Shown: positions 36,473-45,406, counted from the first letter of the stretch. The stretch is DNA of 64,000 nucleotides from Mycobacterium sp. MBM (GCA_021648845.1 JAKJHY010000003.1:124001-188000), one strand, 5' to 3'. Numbers and translations are program-made. The notes: generated by a model not told the origin, from the letters alone.

Positions 36473-37045
36473 ATGACTAACAAGCCGACGGTCCTGGTCG
36501 ACATGGATGGCGTGCTCACCGACTTTGACGGTGCGGTACTCGCGCGATTGCCTCAAGCAGTCGCCCGCGTACCGCGGGCCAATTTTTATATTGTGCGTGA
36601 CTATCCGGCGCACAAAGCTGACGTAGCGGCGATCTATTCGCACCCCGACTTCTTCTACGAGTTGGAGCCAGTGCCAGACGCGATGCTTGGATGGCAGCGT
36701 CTTCTCGAACTGGGGTACGCACCGCGCATTTGTTCGGCACCGCTGACGCTCAACGCAAAATCTGTAGAAGGCAAGATCGCATGGCTGGAACGCCACCTGG
36801 TACCGCACTTCGGCCGCGAGGTCGTTGACGCGGCGATCTTCGACAAGAACAAGCACGCGCACGACGGACTGGCGCTCATCGATGATAAGCCGGACATCGA
36901 CACCAACGGTGGGGCTGCGACCTGGCGGCACGTTGTTTTCGACCGGCCCTATAACGCGCACGTGGGCGACGATCTGCGACTCCGTGGCTGGCGTGACGCG
37001 GACCTCGGTGCGATTCTCGCTCGGGCCGGCGGGAGGTCGGCGTAG
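36473..37045 (+). CDS. 5'-deoxyribonucleotidase-like HAD phosphatase (NT5C family)
   Basis: A 190-aa HAD-superfamily phosphatase. Motif I DMDGVLTDFDG gives the nucleophile Asp10 and acid Asp12, motif II is Ser88 in CSAPLT, a motif III lysine lies in VEGKIAWLE (Lys101), and motif IV is LIDDKPD (Asp137-Asp138). The pattern fits NT5C/YorS-type 5'(3')-deoxyribonucleotidases, which dephosphorylate dNMPs. ATG 36473, eight bases after the 386-aa gene. In a defence setting it could drain the dNTP pool; that is inference. Its end lies 21 bases before lprQ and marks the right edge of the island. Confidence 0.8.
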   Translation: MTNKPTVLVDMDGVLTDFDGAVLARLPQAVARVPRANFYIVRDYPAHKADVAAIYSHPDFFYELEPVPDAMLGWQRLLELGYAPRICSAPLTLNAKSVEGKIAWLERHLVPHFGREVVDAAIFDKNKHAHDGLALIDDKPDIDTNGGAATWRHVVFDRPYNAHVGDDLRLRGWRDADLGAILARAGGRSA

Positions 37046-37052
37046 CGATACG

Positions 37053-37069
37053 TATCCTCGGTCTACGTG
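37053..37069 (+). promoter_or_regulatory. Leaderless promoter of lprQ
   Basis: -10 TATCCT (37053-37058), eight bases before GTG 37067. It lies in the short sequence between the nucleotidase stop and lprQ, so lprQ probably keeps its own promoter independent of the island. Confidence 0.4.
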
Positions 37070-38347
37070 AGTATCAACCGTCGCCGTGCGCTGACTGTCC
37101 TTGGCCTGGGCGGGGCCGGGCTCTTGGCCGCCTGCGTGGATTCGACCACCACCGGTGGGGCGCCCGCCGCCGATGACGACACCCCGAAGACACCCACCAT
37201 CACGTTGAGCCCCGAAGACGGGTCCGCCGACGTGCTGCCGACCGCCGCGGCCGGGGTCACCGTCAGCGACGGATGGTTCCAGCGCATCGCGCTGACCAAC
37301 GCCGCCGGTGAACCGGTCGAGGGCACCCTCAACCGGGATCGCACCGCGTTCACCGTCACCGAGCCGCTGGGCTACGGCCGCGATTACACCTGGGCCGGTT
37401 CGGTGGTGGGCCGCGACGGCAAGGCGGTGCCCGTGGCCGGCGGGTTCAGCACCGTCAACCCGCAGACCACCGTCAACGGGGTGTTCCAGCTCGCCGATCA
37501 CCAGACCGTCGGGGTGGCGGCACCGATCATCCTGCAGTTCGACGCCGCGATCGCCGAGAGCGACCGCGCCGAGGTGGAGAAGGCGCTGACCGTGACCACC
37601 ACCCCGCAGGTCGAGGGCAGCTGGGCGTGGTTGCCCGACGAGGTCGGTGGCTCCCGGGTGCACTGGCGCACCAAGGAGTACTACCCGGCCGGTACCACCG
37701 TGCACGTGGACGCCAAGCTCTACGGGGTGTCGTTCGGGCCCGATGCCTACGGCGCGACGGATTCGACGCTGGACTTCACCATCGGCCGGCGCCAGGTGGT
37801 CAAGGCCGAGGCGTCCAGCCACCGCATCCAGGTGCTCGACGGCGCCGGCGCGGTGATCATGGACTTCCCGTGCAGCTACGGTGAGGGCGATCTGGATCGC
37901 AACGTCACCCGCAGCGGTATCCACGTGGTCACCGAGAAGTACGAGGACTTCTACATGACCAACCCGGCTGCCGGCTACGCCAACGTGCGGGAGCGGTTCG
38001 CGGTGCGGATCTCCAACAACGGCGAGTTCATCCACGCCAACCCGGCCAGCTCGGGAGCGCAGGGCAACAGCAATGTCACCAACGGGTGCATCAACCTGTC
38101 GCTGGAGGACGCCGAGCAGTACTTCAACACCGCGATGTACGGCGACCCGGTCGAGGTCACCGGCACCCGCATCGACCTGTCCTACGCCGACGGCGACATC
38201 TGGGACTGGGCGGTGCCGTGGAGCGAGTGGACGGCGATGTCGGCGCTCTCGGCGCAGCAGCCGTCGAACATCCCGGTCACCGCGCCGGCCACGCCGAGCG
38301 ACGCGCCGACGCTGTCGGGCACACCGACCACGACGCCGGGGCGCTGA
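37067..38347 (+). CDS. lprQ: L,D-transpeptidase lipoprotein LprQ (LdtMt5-type)
   Basis: A 426-aa lipoprotein that forms 3-3 cross-links in peptidoglycan. The twin-arginine-like basic N-terminus NRRRALT precedes a lipobox LLAAC (Cys23). Ig-like domains fill residues 40-250, and the YkuD catalytic domain has His323 and Cys341 (TNGCINLS). A Pro/Thr-rich tail ends the protein. GTG 37067. It is the first native gene to the right of the island; the neighbouring namH and murB also act on peptidoglycan, but lprQ belongs to the conserved chromosome. Confidence 0.93.
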   Translation: MSINRRRALTVLGLGGAGLLAACVDSTTTGGAPAADDDTPKTPTITLSPEDGSADVLPTAAAGVTVSDGWFQRIALTNAAGEPVEGTLNRDRTAFTVTEPLGYGRDYTWAGSVVGRDGKAVPVAGGFSTVNPQTTVNGVFQLADHQTVGVAAPIILQFDAAIAESDRAEVEKALTVTTTPQVEGSWAWLPDEVGGSRVHWRTKEYYPAGTTVHVDAKLYGVSFGPDAYGATDSTLDFTIGRRQVVKAEASSHRIQVLDGAGAVIMDFPCSYGEGDLDRNVTRSGIHVVTEKYEDFYMTNPAAGYANVRERFAVRISNNGEFIHANPASSGAQGNSNVTNGCINLSLEDAEQYFNTAMYGDPVEVTGTRIDLSYADGDIWDWAVPWSEWTAMSALSAQQPSNIPVTAPATPSDAPTLSGTPTTTPGR

Positions 38348-38357
38348 GCAGCTTTCT

Positions 38358-38420
38358 CGCCGTTTTCTACACGAGGGTTGCCAAGATGGTGGTGCAACCA
38401 CCCTGTCGTAGAAAACGGCG
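38358..38420. terminator. Large hairpin between convergent lprQ and SDR genes
   Basis: Perfect 13-bp arms CGCCGTTTTCTAC (38358-38370) and GTAGAAAACGGCG (38408-38420). Pairing continues inward imperfectly (AGGGTTGC with GCAACCACCCT). The position between two gene ends fits a bidirectional terminator; the length and arms also resemble a dispersed palindromic repeat. Confidence 0.65.
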
Positions 38421-38445
38421 TCGTCCGGCGAGACGACGCCGGTCC

Positions 38446-39204
38446 CTACGCCCGGCGGTTGATGCGGGACCCGGTCGCGCCGGTGACCTGGTCGCGCGGG
38501 CGGACCACGATGAGGTCCAGGTCGACGTGCGCGGGCCGGCTCGCGACGAATCCGATGACCTCGGCGATGTCCTCGGCCACCAACGGTTCCACGCCCGCGT
38601 ACACCTTCTCGGCGCGTTCGGCGTCACCGTCGAACCGGTTCAGTGAGAAGTCGGTCTTGACCATGCCCGGCGCCACCTCGGTGAGGCGCACCGGCTTGCC
38701 GAACAGTTCGCTGCGCAGCGTGCGGTGCAGCACGCCCTGGGCGTGTTTGGCCGAGGTGTAGCCGGCCCCGTTGTCGTAGGTCTCCAGGGCCGCGATCGAG
38801 GTGACGGTGACGATGAGCCCGTCACCGGAGTCGATCAGCTTGGGCAGCAACGCTTTCGTGACGTGCAGGGTGCCCAGCACGTTGGACTCCCACATCCAGC
38901 GCCAGTTCTCGATATCGGCGTCGGCCACCGACTCCAGCCCGCGCGCGCCTCCGGCATTGTTGACGAGCACATCCACCCGGTCCAAGCGCCGGGCCAGCGC
39001 GGCGACCGCGTCCGGGTCGGTGATGTCCGCCACAATCGCGGTGCCGTCGATCTCGGCGGCCAAGGCCTCGATGGGTTCCGGCCGCCGTGCCACGCAGATG
39101 ACGTGAAACCCCTGTGCAGCAAGAGTTTTCGCGGTTGCTTCGCCGATTCCGGCGCTCGCTCCGGTGACCACCGCGACGCGGCGGGGATCTGTTGAGGTCG
39201 TCAT
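38446..39204 (-). CDS. Short-chain dehydrogenase/reductase (Rv0484c-like)
   Basis: A 252-aa NAD(P)-dependent oxidoreductase. Cofactor motif TGASAGIG at 14-21, NNAG at 82-85, and catalytic Ser136, Tyr149 and Lys153 (YTSAK). It resembles serine/3-hydroxy acid SDRs such as YdfG. Substrate unknown. ATG 39204, divergent from the ROK regulator leader. Confidence 0.9.
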   Translation of the reverse strand: MTTSTDPRRVAVVTGASAGIGEATAKTLAAQGFHVICVARRPEPIEALAAEIDGTAIVADITDPDAVAALARRLDRVDVLVNNAGGARGLESVADADIENWRWMWESNVLGTLHVTKALLPKLIDSGDGLIVTVTSIAALETYDNGAGYTSAKHAQGVLHRTLRSELFGKPVRLTEVAPGMVKTDFSLNRFDGDAERAEKVYAGVEPLVAEDIAEVIGFVASRPAHVDLDLIVVRPRDQVTGATGSRINRRA

Positions 39205-39259
39205 GAGGACAACAGTAGGCCCGCGTCCGCGACCGTCGCGCGGGCGCCGAACGGCGTGC

Positions 39260-39265
39260 TAGGTT
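39260..39265 (+). promoter_or_regulatory. -10 box of the ROK regulator-mshA leader
   Basis: TAGGTT, six bases before GTG 39272. Transcription would start at the GTG of the leader peptide. No clear -35. Confidence 0.5.
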
Positions 39266-39271
39266 GGCGAC

Positions 39272-39346
39272 GTGTTCTCGATGAGTCGGGCGAGCGTGCT
39301 TGCCGAGCGGTGTGCGTGTCGTTGCGCACCCGCCGCGCCCCGCTGA
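39272..39346 (+). CDS. Leaderless cysteine-rich leader peptide upstream of the ROK gene and mshA
   Basis: A 24-aa frame starting at GTG 39272, six bases after a TAGGTT -10 box, and ending with TGA 39344-39346. The C-terminal part reads ERCACRCAPAAPR, with three cysteine codons in five (39311-39325). Leaderless polycysteine short ORFs are known cysteine-responsive attenuators in mycobacteria. The gene after the ROK regulator is mshA, first enzyme of mycothiol synthesis, a cysteine-consuming pathway. ATG 39281 is an alternative start with the same tail. Confidence 0.6.
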   Translation: MFSMSRASVLAERCACRCAPAAPR

Positions 39347-39411
39347 CTCCGAGGATCTCGTCGTCCCGCTGAGTCGCCGGTGTGGCAGCTGCCCACCCCG
39401 CCCCGACTCAG
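39283..39411 (+). promoter_or_regulatory. Candidate attenuator of the ROK gene-mshA operon
   Basis: Four alternating complementary segments: GAGTC 39283-39287 (inside the leader peptide), GACTC 39345-39349 (at its stop codon), GAGTC 39371-39375, GACTC 39405-39409. Segments 3 and 4 form an 8-bp stem CTGAGTCG/CGACTCAG (39369-39376 with 39404-39411) with an inner GGTG-GGC/GCC-CACC stem, ending four bases before the AGAGGA ribosome site of the ROK gene. Pairing 1:2 or 2:3 would compete with 3:4. Confidence 0.5.
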
Positions 39412-39425
39412 GCCAGAGGACTCCC

Positions 39426-40748
39426 ATGACCACCATCACCGCCGCCCGCCCGCCTGCCGCCGCGCATGCCAAGCGCGCCCTGTTGGCCCGGCATCGCATC
39501 GTCGCGCCGTCGCTGAAGGTGGCCGATGCGCCCGCGGCATCGGTGTTCGGTGCCGCCCGCCAGCGTGGCCCCATCGCCCGCGACGGGATCGCCCGTGTCA
39601 CCGGCTTGAGCATTGCCACGGTGAACCGCCAGGTCACCGCCCTGCTTGAGGTCGGTCTGCTGCGGGAGCGCGCAGATCTGGCGGTGTCCGGGGCCATCGG
39701 CCGGCCCCGCATCCCGGTCGAGGTGAACCATGAACCGTTTCTGACCCTGGGGCTGCACATCGGCGCCAAGACCACCAGCATCGTGGCCGCCGACCTGTTC
39801 GGCCGGACTCTCGACGTGGTCGAGACCCCGACCCCACGCGGCGCCCAGGATGCCGCGGTGGTGGCGCTGGCCGACAGTGCGCGCCGTTATCTGAGCCGGT
39901 GGCACCGCCGGCGCGCGCTGTGGGTGGGCGTCGCCGCCGGTGGCGTCGTGGACAGCGGTTCGGGATACCTCGACCATGCCCGGCTGGGCTGGTCGCACGC
40001 GCCGGTCGGTCCGGTACTGGCCGAGACGCTGGGGCTACCGGTGTCGGTGGCCTCGCACGTGGATGCGATGGCCGGCGCCGAACTGTTGCTCGGGGCGCGC
40101 CGTCCCGGTGCGCAGGCCGGCACCAGCCGCTCTGTTGCCGGCACCAGCCTGTATGTCGCCGGCACCAGCCTGTATGTCTACGCCCGCGAGACCGTCGGCT
40201 ACGCGCTGTCCATCGGTGGGCGCGTGCATTCGCCCGCCAGCGGCCCCGGTACCATCGCCGCGCTACCGATCGGTTCCGAATTACTGGGCGGCACAGGCAA
40301 GTTGGAGTCCACCGTCAGTGACGAAGCGGTGCTCGACGCGGCCCGCGCCCAGCGCATCGTGGGGCCCGAGGGCCCCGCGTCGACGATGGCCGCCCTCGTG
40401 CGCACCGCCCGTGGCGGTCACCGCGAGGCCCGCGCACTGCTGGCCGAACGGGCCAGGGTGCTCGGCGAGGCCGTGGCGCTGCTGCGTGACCTGCTCAACC
40501 CCGACGAATTGGTGGTCGGCGGTCAGGCCTTCACCGAGTACCCGGAGGGCATGGAGCAGGTCGAGCGTGCGTTCGCGGCCCGGACCGTGCTGGGATCTCG
40601 CAGGCTGCGGGTGAGCACCTTCGGCAACCGGGTGCAAGAAGCCGGCGCCGGCGTGGTATCGCTCGGTGGGCTCTACGCCGACCCGATCGCCGCCATGCGC
40701 CGCGCCCAGCTGCGCCGCGGTGAAGCGGGTGTGCCGGGAGCCTCCTGA
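39426..40748 (+). CDS. ROK family transcriptional regulator (Rv0485-like)
   Basis: A 440-aa protein with an N-terminal winged helix (GPIARDGIARVTGLSIATVNRQVTALLEVGLL, about residues 50-82) and a C-terminal ROK (actin-like ATPase) domain, which in relatives binds sugars. Residues 231-251 contain three seven-residue repeats (AGTSRSV, AGTSLYV, AGTSLYV) from a 21-bp tandem duplication. ATG 39426 follows AGAGGA. Upstream in-frame starts near 39300 would overlap the leader peptide. It precedes mshA by 24 bases, so probably an operon. Confidence 0.88.
   Translation: MTTITAARPPAAAHAKRALLARHRIVAPSLKVADAPAASVFGAARQRGPIARDGIARVTGLSIATVNRQVTALLEVGLLRERADLAVSGAIGRPRIPVEVNHEPFLTLGLHIGAKTTSIVAADLFGRTLDVVETPTPRGAQDAAVVALADSARRYLSRWHRRRALWVGVAAGGVVDSGSGYLDHARLGWSHAPVGPVLAETLGLPVSVASHVDAMAGAELLLGARRPGAQAGTSRSVAGTSLYVAGTSLYVYARETVGYALSIGGRVHSPASGPGTIAALPIGSELLGGTGKLESTVSDEAVLDAARAQRIVGPEGPASTMAALVRTARGGHREARALLAERARVLGEAVALLRDLLNPDELVVGGQAFTEYPEGMEQVERAFAARTVLGSRRLRVSTFGNRVQEAGAGVVSLGGLYADPIAAMRRAQLRRGEAGVPGAS
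40116..40178 (+). repeat. Three 21-bp tandem units inside the ROK gene
   Basis: Units at 40116-40136, 40137-40157 and 40158-40178. The second and third are identical; the first differs toward its end. The frame is kept, each unit adding seven residues. Confidence 0.85.
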
Positions 40749-40772
40749 GCGCGCAGGTGTAGACATGTTCCT

Positions 40773-42095
40773 GTGCGCGCCGTCCCCGAACCGCCCGGAC
40801 TGAAGGACGCTGCCCGTCGCGTCGCGGTGCTCTCGGTGCACACCTCGCCACTGGCGCAGCCCGGCACCGGTGACGCCGGCGGCATGAACGTCTATGTCCT
40901 GCAGACCGCGCTGGAACTCGCGCGGCGCGGGGTCGAGGTGGAGATCTTCACCCGCGCCACCTCCTCGGCGGACCCGCCGCTGGTCCAGGTGGTGCCGGGG
41001 GTGTTGGTGCGCAATGTGGTGGCAGGCCCCTTCGAAGGGCTGGACAAGTCCGATCTGCCGACACAGCTGTGCGCGTTCACTGCCGGTGTGCTGCGCGCCG
41101 AGGCGACCCACGAGCCGGGTTACTACGACATCGTGCATTCGCACTACTGGCTGTCCGGGCAGGTCGGCTGGTTGGCGGCCGACCGCTGGGCGGTGCCGCT
41201 GGTGCACACCGCGCACACCCTGGCCGCGGTGAAGAACGCCGCGCTGGCGCAGGGTGATTCTCCCGAGCCCATGTTGCGCTCGGTCGGCGAACAGCAGGTG
41301 GTCGACGAGGCCGACCGCATGATCGTCAACACCGAAATCGAAGCGCAACAATTGGTTTCACTGCACCACGCGGACCGTCGCGATATCGACGTGGTGCACC
41401 CGGGCGTCGACCTGCAAGTGTTCACCCCGGGCTCCAAGAGCGCCGCGCGCGCCGCGCTCGGCCTCGACCCGCACGAGCAGGTGGTGGCGTTCATCGGGCG
41501 CATCCAGCCGCTGAAGGCCCCCGATGTGCTGTTGCGCGCGGTGGCGCAGCTACCCGACCTACGGGTGGTGATCGCCGGCGGCCCGTCGGGCAGCGGTCTG
41601 GCCGCCCCCGACTCGTTGGTTCGGCTTGCCGAGGAACTGGGTATCGCATCGCGGGTGAGCTTCTTACCGCCGCAGTCCCGGGAGGCGCTGGTGAACGTCT
41701 ACCGCGCCGCCGATATCGTCGCGGTGCCCAGCTATTCGGAGTCCTTCGGCCTGGTCGCCGTCGAGGCGCAGGCCTGCGGGACCCCGGTGGTGGCCGCGTC
41801 GGTGGGCGGGTTGCCGGTGGCGGTGCGCGACGGGGTCAGCGGCACCCTGGTCGACGGGCACGATGCCGGGGACTGGTCGCGCGCGATCGGCGCGCTGCTA
41901 CAACGCGGTCCGGAGACCATGCGCGACGCCGCGCTGGCGCACGCCGCCACGTTCTCCTGGGCGCATACCGTCGATGCGCTGCTGGACAGCTACACGCACG
42001 CGATCACCGGTTACCGTGCCCGGCATCCGCGTCGGGAGCCGCTCGCGCGGCGCAACGGCCGGCGGTTCGCATTACGCAGGGGAGTACGGGCATGA
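40773..42095 (+). CDS. mshA: D-inositol-3-phosphate glycosyltransferase MshA
   Basis: A 440-aa GT4 glycosyltransferase that joins UDP-GlcNAc to 1L-myo-inositol-1-phosphate, the first step of mycothiol synthesis. The N-terminal glycine-rich site is [11 protein letters not shown], the UDP-sugar region has [15 protein letters not shown], and the [19 protein letters not shown] block carries the family EX7E. GTG 40773. It overlaps the YbjN-like gene by four bases (ATGA). It probably shares a transcript and leader with the ROK regulator. Confidence 0.95.
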   Translation: MRAVPEPPGLKDAARRVAVLSVHTSPLAQPGTGDAGGMNVYVLQTALELARRGVEVEIFTRATSSADPPLVQVVPGVLVRNVVAGPFEGLDKSDLPTQLCAFTAGVLRAEATHEPGYYDIVHSHYWLSGQVGWLAADRWAVPLVHTAHTLAAVKNAALAQGDSPEPMLRSVGEQQVVDEADRMIVNTEIEAQQLVSLHHADRRDIDVVHPGVDLQVFTPGSKSAARAALGLDPHEQVVAFIGRIQPLKAPDVLLRAVAQLPDLRVVIAGGPSGSGLAAPDSLVRLAEELGIASRVSFLPPQSREALVNVYRAADIVAVPSYSESFGLVAVEAQACGTPVVAASVGGLPVAVRDGVSGTLVDGHDAGDWSRAIGALLQRGPETMRDAALAHAATFSWAHTVDALLDSYTHAITGYRARHPRREPLARRNGRRFALRRGVRA

Positions 42096-42610
42096 GCCGA
42101 GCCGCCGACAGCGTGCAGTCGGTGATCGAGAAGACGCTGCAGGCCAACGAACTCGAATACGAGCATCACAAGGGCGCCCACGGTGGACTGCCCGGCATCG
42201 TGGTGGCCCTGCCCGGCGAGCGCAGGCTCAAGACGAACACCATCCTGAGCATCGGGGAGCACTCGGTGCGCGTGGAGGCGTTCGTCTGCCGGCGGCCCGA
42301 CGAGAATTTCGAGGCCGTCTACAAGTTTCTGCTCAAACGCAACCGGCGCCTCTACGGCGTCGCCTACACCCTGGACAACCTCGGCGACATCTACCTGGTC
42401 GGTTGGATGGCCCACAGTGCGGTCGACGCCGACGAGATCGACCGGATCCTCGGGCAGGTGCTCGAAGCCGTCGACTCCGACTTCAACACCTTGCTGGAGT
42501 TGGGTTTTCGCTCGTCCATCCAGAAGGAGTGGGAGTGGCGGGTGGCCCGGGGCGAGTCGCTGAAGAACCTGGCGTCCTTCGCACATCTCATCGACGACGA
42601 GCCAACGTGA
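42092..42610 (+). CDS. YbjN domain protein (Rv0487-like)
   Basis: A 172-aa soluble protein of the YbjN/type III chaperone-like fold, starting at ATG 42092 within the mshA stop. The central [42 protein letters not shown] and [17 protein letters not shown] are typical of the actinobacterial family. Function unknown; coupling to mshA suggests a role near mycothiol or general stress. Confidence 0.85.
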   Translation: MSRAADSVQSVIEKTLQANELEYEHHKGAHGGLPGIVVALPGERRLKTNTILSIGEHSVRVEAFVCRRPDENFEAVYKFLLKRNRRLYGVAYTLDNLGDIYLVGWMAHSAVDADEIDRILGQVLEAVDSDFNTLLELGFRSSIQKEWEWRVARGESLKNLASFAHLIDDEPT

Positions 42611-42623
42611 CAGAATGCCAGCC

Positions 42624-43364
42624 ATGGCGAATCTGATCCTGCTGCGTCACGGCGAGAGCGTGTGGAACGAGAAGAACCTGTTCACCGGTTGGGTCGATGT
42701 CGACCTCACCGAGAAGGGCCGGGCCCAGGCCATCCGCGGCGGTGAGTTGCTCGCCGAGCAGGGTGTGCTGCCCGACGTGCTGTACACCTCGCTGCTGCGC
42801 CGCGCGATCGTCACCGCCAACCTGGCGCTGGAGGCCGCCGATCGGCTGTGGATCCCCGTGCACCGGGATTGGCGGCTCAACGAGCGGCACTACGGCGCAC
42901 TGCAGGGCCTGGACAAGGCGGCCACCAAGGAGAAGTACGGCGAAGAACAGTTCATGGCGTGGCGGCGCAGCTATGACACCCCGCCGCCGCCCATCGAGAA
43001 GGGCAGCGAGTTCAGCCAGGACGCCGATCCGCGCTACGCCGATATCGACGGTGGCCCGCTCACCGAATGCCTGGCCGACGTGGTCGCCCGGTTCGTGCCT
43101 TACTTCGAGCAGACCATCGCACCGGACCTCAAGGCCGGTAAGACGGTGCTCATCGCGGCGCACGGCAACTCGCTGCGGGCGTTGGTGAAGTACCTGGACG
43201 GAATGTCCGACGAGGACATCGTGGGGCTGAACATCCCCACCGGGATTCCGCTGCTCTACGAGCTGGACGAGAACCTCAAGCCGGTAGTGCCCGGTGGGCG
43301 CTATCTGGACCCGGAAGCCGCCGCCGCCGGGGCCGCCGCCGTCGCGGCGCAGGGCGCCAAGTAG
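42624..43364 (+). CDS. gpmA: 2,3-bisphosphoglycerate-dependent phosphoglycerate mutase
   Basis: A 246-aa glycolytic/gluconeogenic enzyme interconverting 3- and 2-phosphoglycerate. The phosphohistidine motif LLRHGES is near residues 5-11, [13 protein letters not shown] follows, and the second histidine is in [13 protein letters not shown] 42624 gives the usual short N-terminus; ATG 42615 in frame is possible. It follows the YbjN gene by 13 bases. The Rv0488 LysE-type gene of M. tuberculosis is missing here. Confidence 0.96.
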   Translation: MANLILLRHGESVWNEKNLFTGWVDVDLTEKGRAQAIRGGELLAEQGVLPDVLYTSLLRRAIVTANLALEAADRLWIPVHRDWRLNERHYGALQGLDKAATKEKYGEEQFMAWRRSYDTPPPPIEKGSEFSQDADPRYADIDGGPLTECLADVVARFVPYFEQTIAPDLKAGKTVLIAAHGNSLRALVKYLDGMSDEDIVGLNIPTGIPLLYELDENLKPVVPGGRYLDPEAAAAGAAAVAAQGAK

Positions 43365-43396
43365 GTCGGCGTGTGCGCCGCACAGGCCAACGGTAG

Positions 43397-43412
43397 GTGA
43401 ACGCAAGTAAAC
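43397..43412 (+). promoter_or_regulatory. Possible RegX3 (PHO-like) box upstream of senX3
   Basis: GTGAACGCAAGTAAAC is a direct repeat of GTGAAC/GTAAAC with 10-base phasing, followed by GTGACC. It lies about 95 bases before senX3, in a 140-base gap after gpmA. SenX3-RegX3 is known to regulate itself; the match to a defined consensus is only approximate. Confidence 0.3.
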
Positions 43413-43504
43413 AGTGACCGAACTCCTGTCTTTGATCGTGTGACTTCTCCCGGATTAGCCGCACGCTGCTGGGATGACGTTCACCCGATGCGTACGCTTT
43501 TCGC

Positions 43505-44677
43505 GTGAGTGTCGGTTCCGCGTTGCTGTTCGCGGCAGCGTTGGCATTGCTTGCGCTGGGGGGCGGCGTCGCGATCGGGATGGCGGTGTCCGCGCGACGT
43601 GCGCAACGCCGGGCACGCCGGATGGCCGAAGAGGGCCGCGGGATCACCATCTCCCAGATGCTCAGTCATATCGCGGCGATGTCCCCGATGGGAATCGTGG
43701 TGGTCGACGCCTTCCGCGATGTGGTCTACATGAACGACCAGGCGGCCGAGCTGGGCCTGGTGCGTGACCGGTTGCTCGACGATCGCGCCTGGCAGGCGGT
43801 GCAGCGCTGCCTGTCCACCGGCGAGGACGTCGATATCGACCTGTCCCCGCGCAAACGCCAGAAATCCGGGCGGTCGGGGCTGTCGGTGCGCGGTCACGTC
43901 CGGCTGCTGGTAGAGCAGGATCACCAGTTCGCGGTGGTGTTCGTCGGCGACCAATCCGAGCAGGCCCGGATGGAAGCGACCCGGCGCGATTTCGTGGCCA
44001 ATGTCAGCCACGAGCTGAAAACACCGGTGGGCGCCATGGGTGTGCTGGCCGAGGCGCTGCTGGCTTCCACCGATGACCCCGACAACGTCCGGCGCTTCGC
44101 CGAGAAGATGATGGTCGAATCGAACCGGCTGGCCAGCATGGTCGGCGAACTGATCGAGCTGTCCCGGCTGCAGGGCGCCGAGCCGCTGCCCCAGCTGGAA
44201 TCCGTCGACGTCGACACCGTCGTCGCCGAGGCGCTTTCGCGCTACAAGGTGGCCGCCGACAGCGCCCATATCGCCATCACCACCGACGCGCCGAGCGGTT
44301 ATCGCGTGCTCGGCGATGAGCAGCTGCTCGTCACCGCGATCGCGAACCTGGTCTCCAACGCCATCGCCTACTCGCCGGACGGGTCCGCGGTGTCGATCAG
44401 CAGGCGCCGCCGCGGCAACGATATCGAGATCGCGGTGACCGACCGCGGTATCGGTATCGCGCGGGCGGATCAGGAACGGGTGTTCGAGCGCTTCTTCCGG
44501 GTCGACAAGGCTCGGTCGAGGGCCACCGGCGGCACCGGGCTGGGCCTGGCGATCGTCAAACACGTGGCCGCCAACCACAACGGATCGATCCGGTTGTGGA
44601 GTCAGCCGGGCACCGGCTCGACGTTCACCCTCGCCATACCGGCCATCCCGGACGACCGCGCCGTCGATGAAGACTGA
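43505..44677 (+). CDS. senX3: Sensor histidine kinase SenX3
   Basis: A 390-aa membrane kinase of the phosphate-sensing SenX3-RegX3 pair. Two N-terminal hydrophobic stretches within residues 4-30, a PAS-like domain (about 50-150), the phosphoacceptor His169 in [10 protein letters not shown], and the ATPase domain with N-box [16 protein letters not shown] and [14 protein letters not shown] 43505. The gap to regX3 is only 33 bases and carries none of the MIRU repeats found there in M. tuberculosis. Confidence 0.96.
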   Translation: MSVGSALLFAAALALLALGGGVAIGMAVSARRAQRRARRMAEEGRGITISQMLSHIAAMSPMGIVVVDAFRDVVYMNDQAAELGLVRDRLLDDRAWQAVQRCLSTGEDVDIDLSPRKRQKSGRSGLSVRGHVRLLVEQDHQFAVVFVGDQSEQARMEATRRDFVANVSHELKTPVGAMGVLAEALLASTDDPDNVRRFAEKMMVESNRLASMVGELIELSRLQGAEPLPQLESVDVDTVVAEALSRYKVAADSAHIAITTDAPSGYRVLGDEQLLVTAIANLVSNAIAYSPDGSAVSISRRRRGNDIEIAVTDRGIGIARADQERVFERFFRVDKARSRATGGTGLGLAIVKHVAANHNGSIRLWSQPGTGSTFTLAIPAIPDDRAVDED

Positions 44678-44710
44678 TCGGTCGATGACGACTAAGAGAG
44701 GACCAACCCC

Positions 44711-45397
44711 ATGACGAGCGTGCTGATCGTTGAGGACGAGGAGTCCCTGGCCGACCCGCTGGCCTTCCTGCTCCGCAAGGAGGGTTTCGAGGCCACCGTG
44801 GTCGGCGACGGACCGTCCGCGCTGGCCGAATTCGAGCGGGCCGGTGCCGATATCGTGCTGCTGGACCTGATGCTGCCCGGGATGAGCGGGACCGATGTCT
44901 GTAAACAGTTGCGGTCGCGCTCCAGCGTGCCGGTCATCATGGTGACCGCCCGCGACAGCGAGATCGACAAGGTGGTCGGGCTGGAGCTGGGCGCCGACGA
45001 CTACGTGACCAAGCCGTACTCGGCACGTGAGTTGATCGCCAGGATCCGCGCGGTGCTACGCCGCGGCACCGACAGCGATGATGCCGGTATCACCGACGGC
45101 GTGCTGGAGGCCGGGCCGGTGCGCATGGACGTGGAGCGTCATGTGGTGAGTGTCAACGGCGAACCGATCACCTTGCCGCTTAAGGAATTCGACCTGCTGG
45201 AGTACCTCATGCGCAACAGTGGACGGGTGCTGACCCGGGGGCAGCTGATCGACCGGGTGTGGGGCGCGGATTACGTCGGGGACACCAAGACCCTCGACGT
45301 GCACGTCAAACGGCTGCGGTCGAAGATCGAGGCCGATCCGGCCAGCCCGGTGCATCTGGTGACGGTGCGCGGGCTGGGCTACAAGCTGGAGGGCTGA
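44711..45397 (+). CDS. regX3: Response regulator RegX3
   Basis: A 228-aa OmpR/PhoB-type activator. The receiver domain has the acidic pair Glu8/Asp9 and the phosphoacceptor Asp52 (LLDLMLPG), Thr in VTARD and Lys in TKPYS. The C-terminal winged helix ends RGLGYKLEG. ATG 44711 follows AAGAGAGGA. It controls phosphate-starvation genes with SenX3. Confidence 0.97.
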   Translation: MTSVLIVEDEESLADPLAFLLRKEGFEATVVGDGPSALAEFERAGADIVLLDLMLPGMSGTDVCKQLRSRSSVPVIMVTARDSEIDKVVGLELGADDYVTKPYSARELIARIRAVLRRGTDSDDAGITDGVLEAGPVRMDVERHVVSVNGEPITLPLKEFDLLEYLMRNSGRVLTRGQLIDRVWGADYVGDTKTLDVHVKRLRSKIEADPASPVHLVTVRGLGYKLEG

Positions 45398-45406
45398 CGC
45401 CGGGCC

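Larger units (their letters stand above)
28043..37046. other. Genomic island replacing the native murB
   Basis: About 9 kb between the murB stump and lprQ. In the conserved order murB is directly followed by lprQ. The content is foreign to that order: namH paralogue, divergent complete murB, CHAT protease operon, DUF218-like and nucleotidase genes. Base composition is lower: by hand count 35 of 60 G+C at 33421-33480 against 45 of 60 at 56581-56640 in hemA. No integrase, transposase, tRNA or flanking direct repeat is visible, so entry by homologous recombination through conserved flanking genes is more likely than site-specific insertion. Confidence 0.65.

Noticed and set aside
28043..37046. 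Integrative element or prophage with att sites
   Set aside because: No integrase, tRNA, transposase, phage structural gene or flanking direct repeat was seen.
44678..44710. MIRU-type repeats between senX3 and regX3
   Set aside because: The gap is only 33 bases and contains no repeat.
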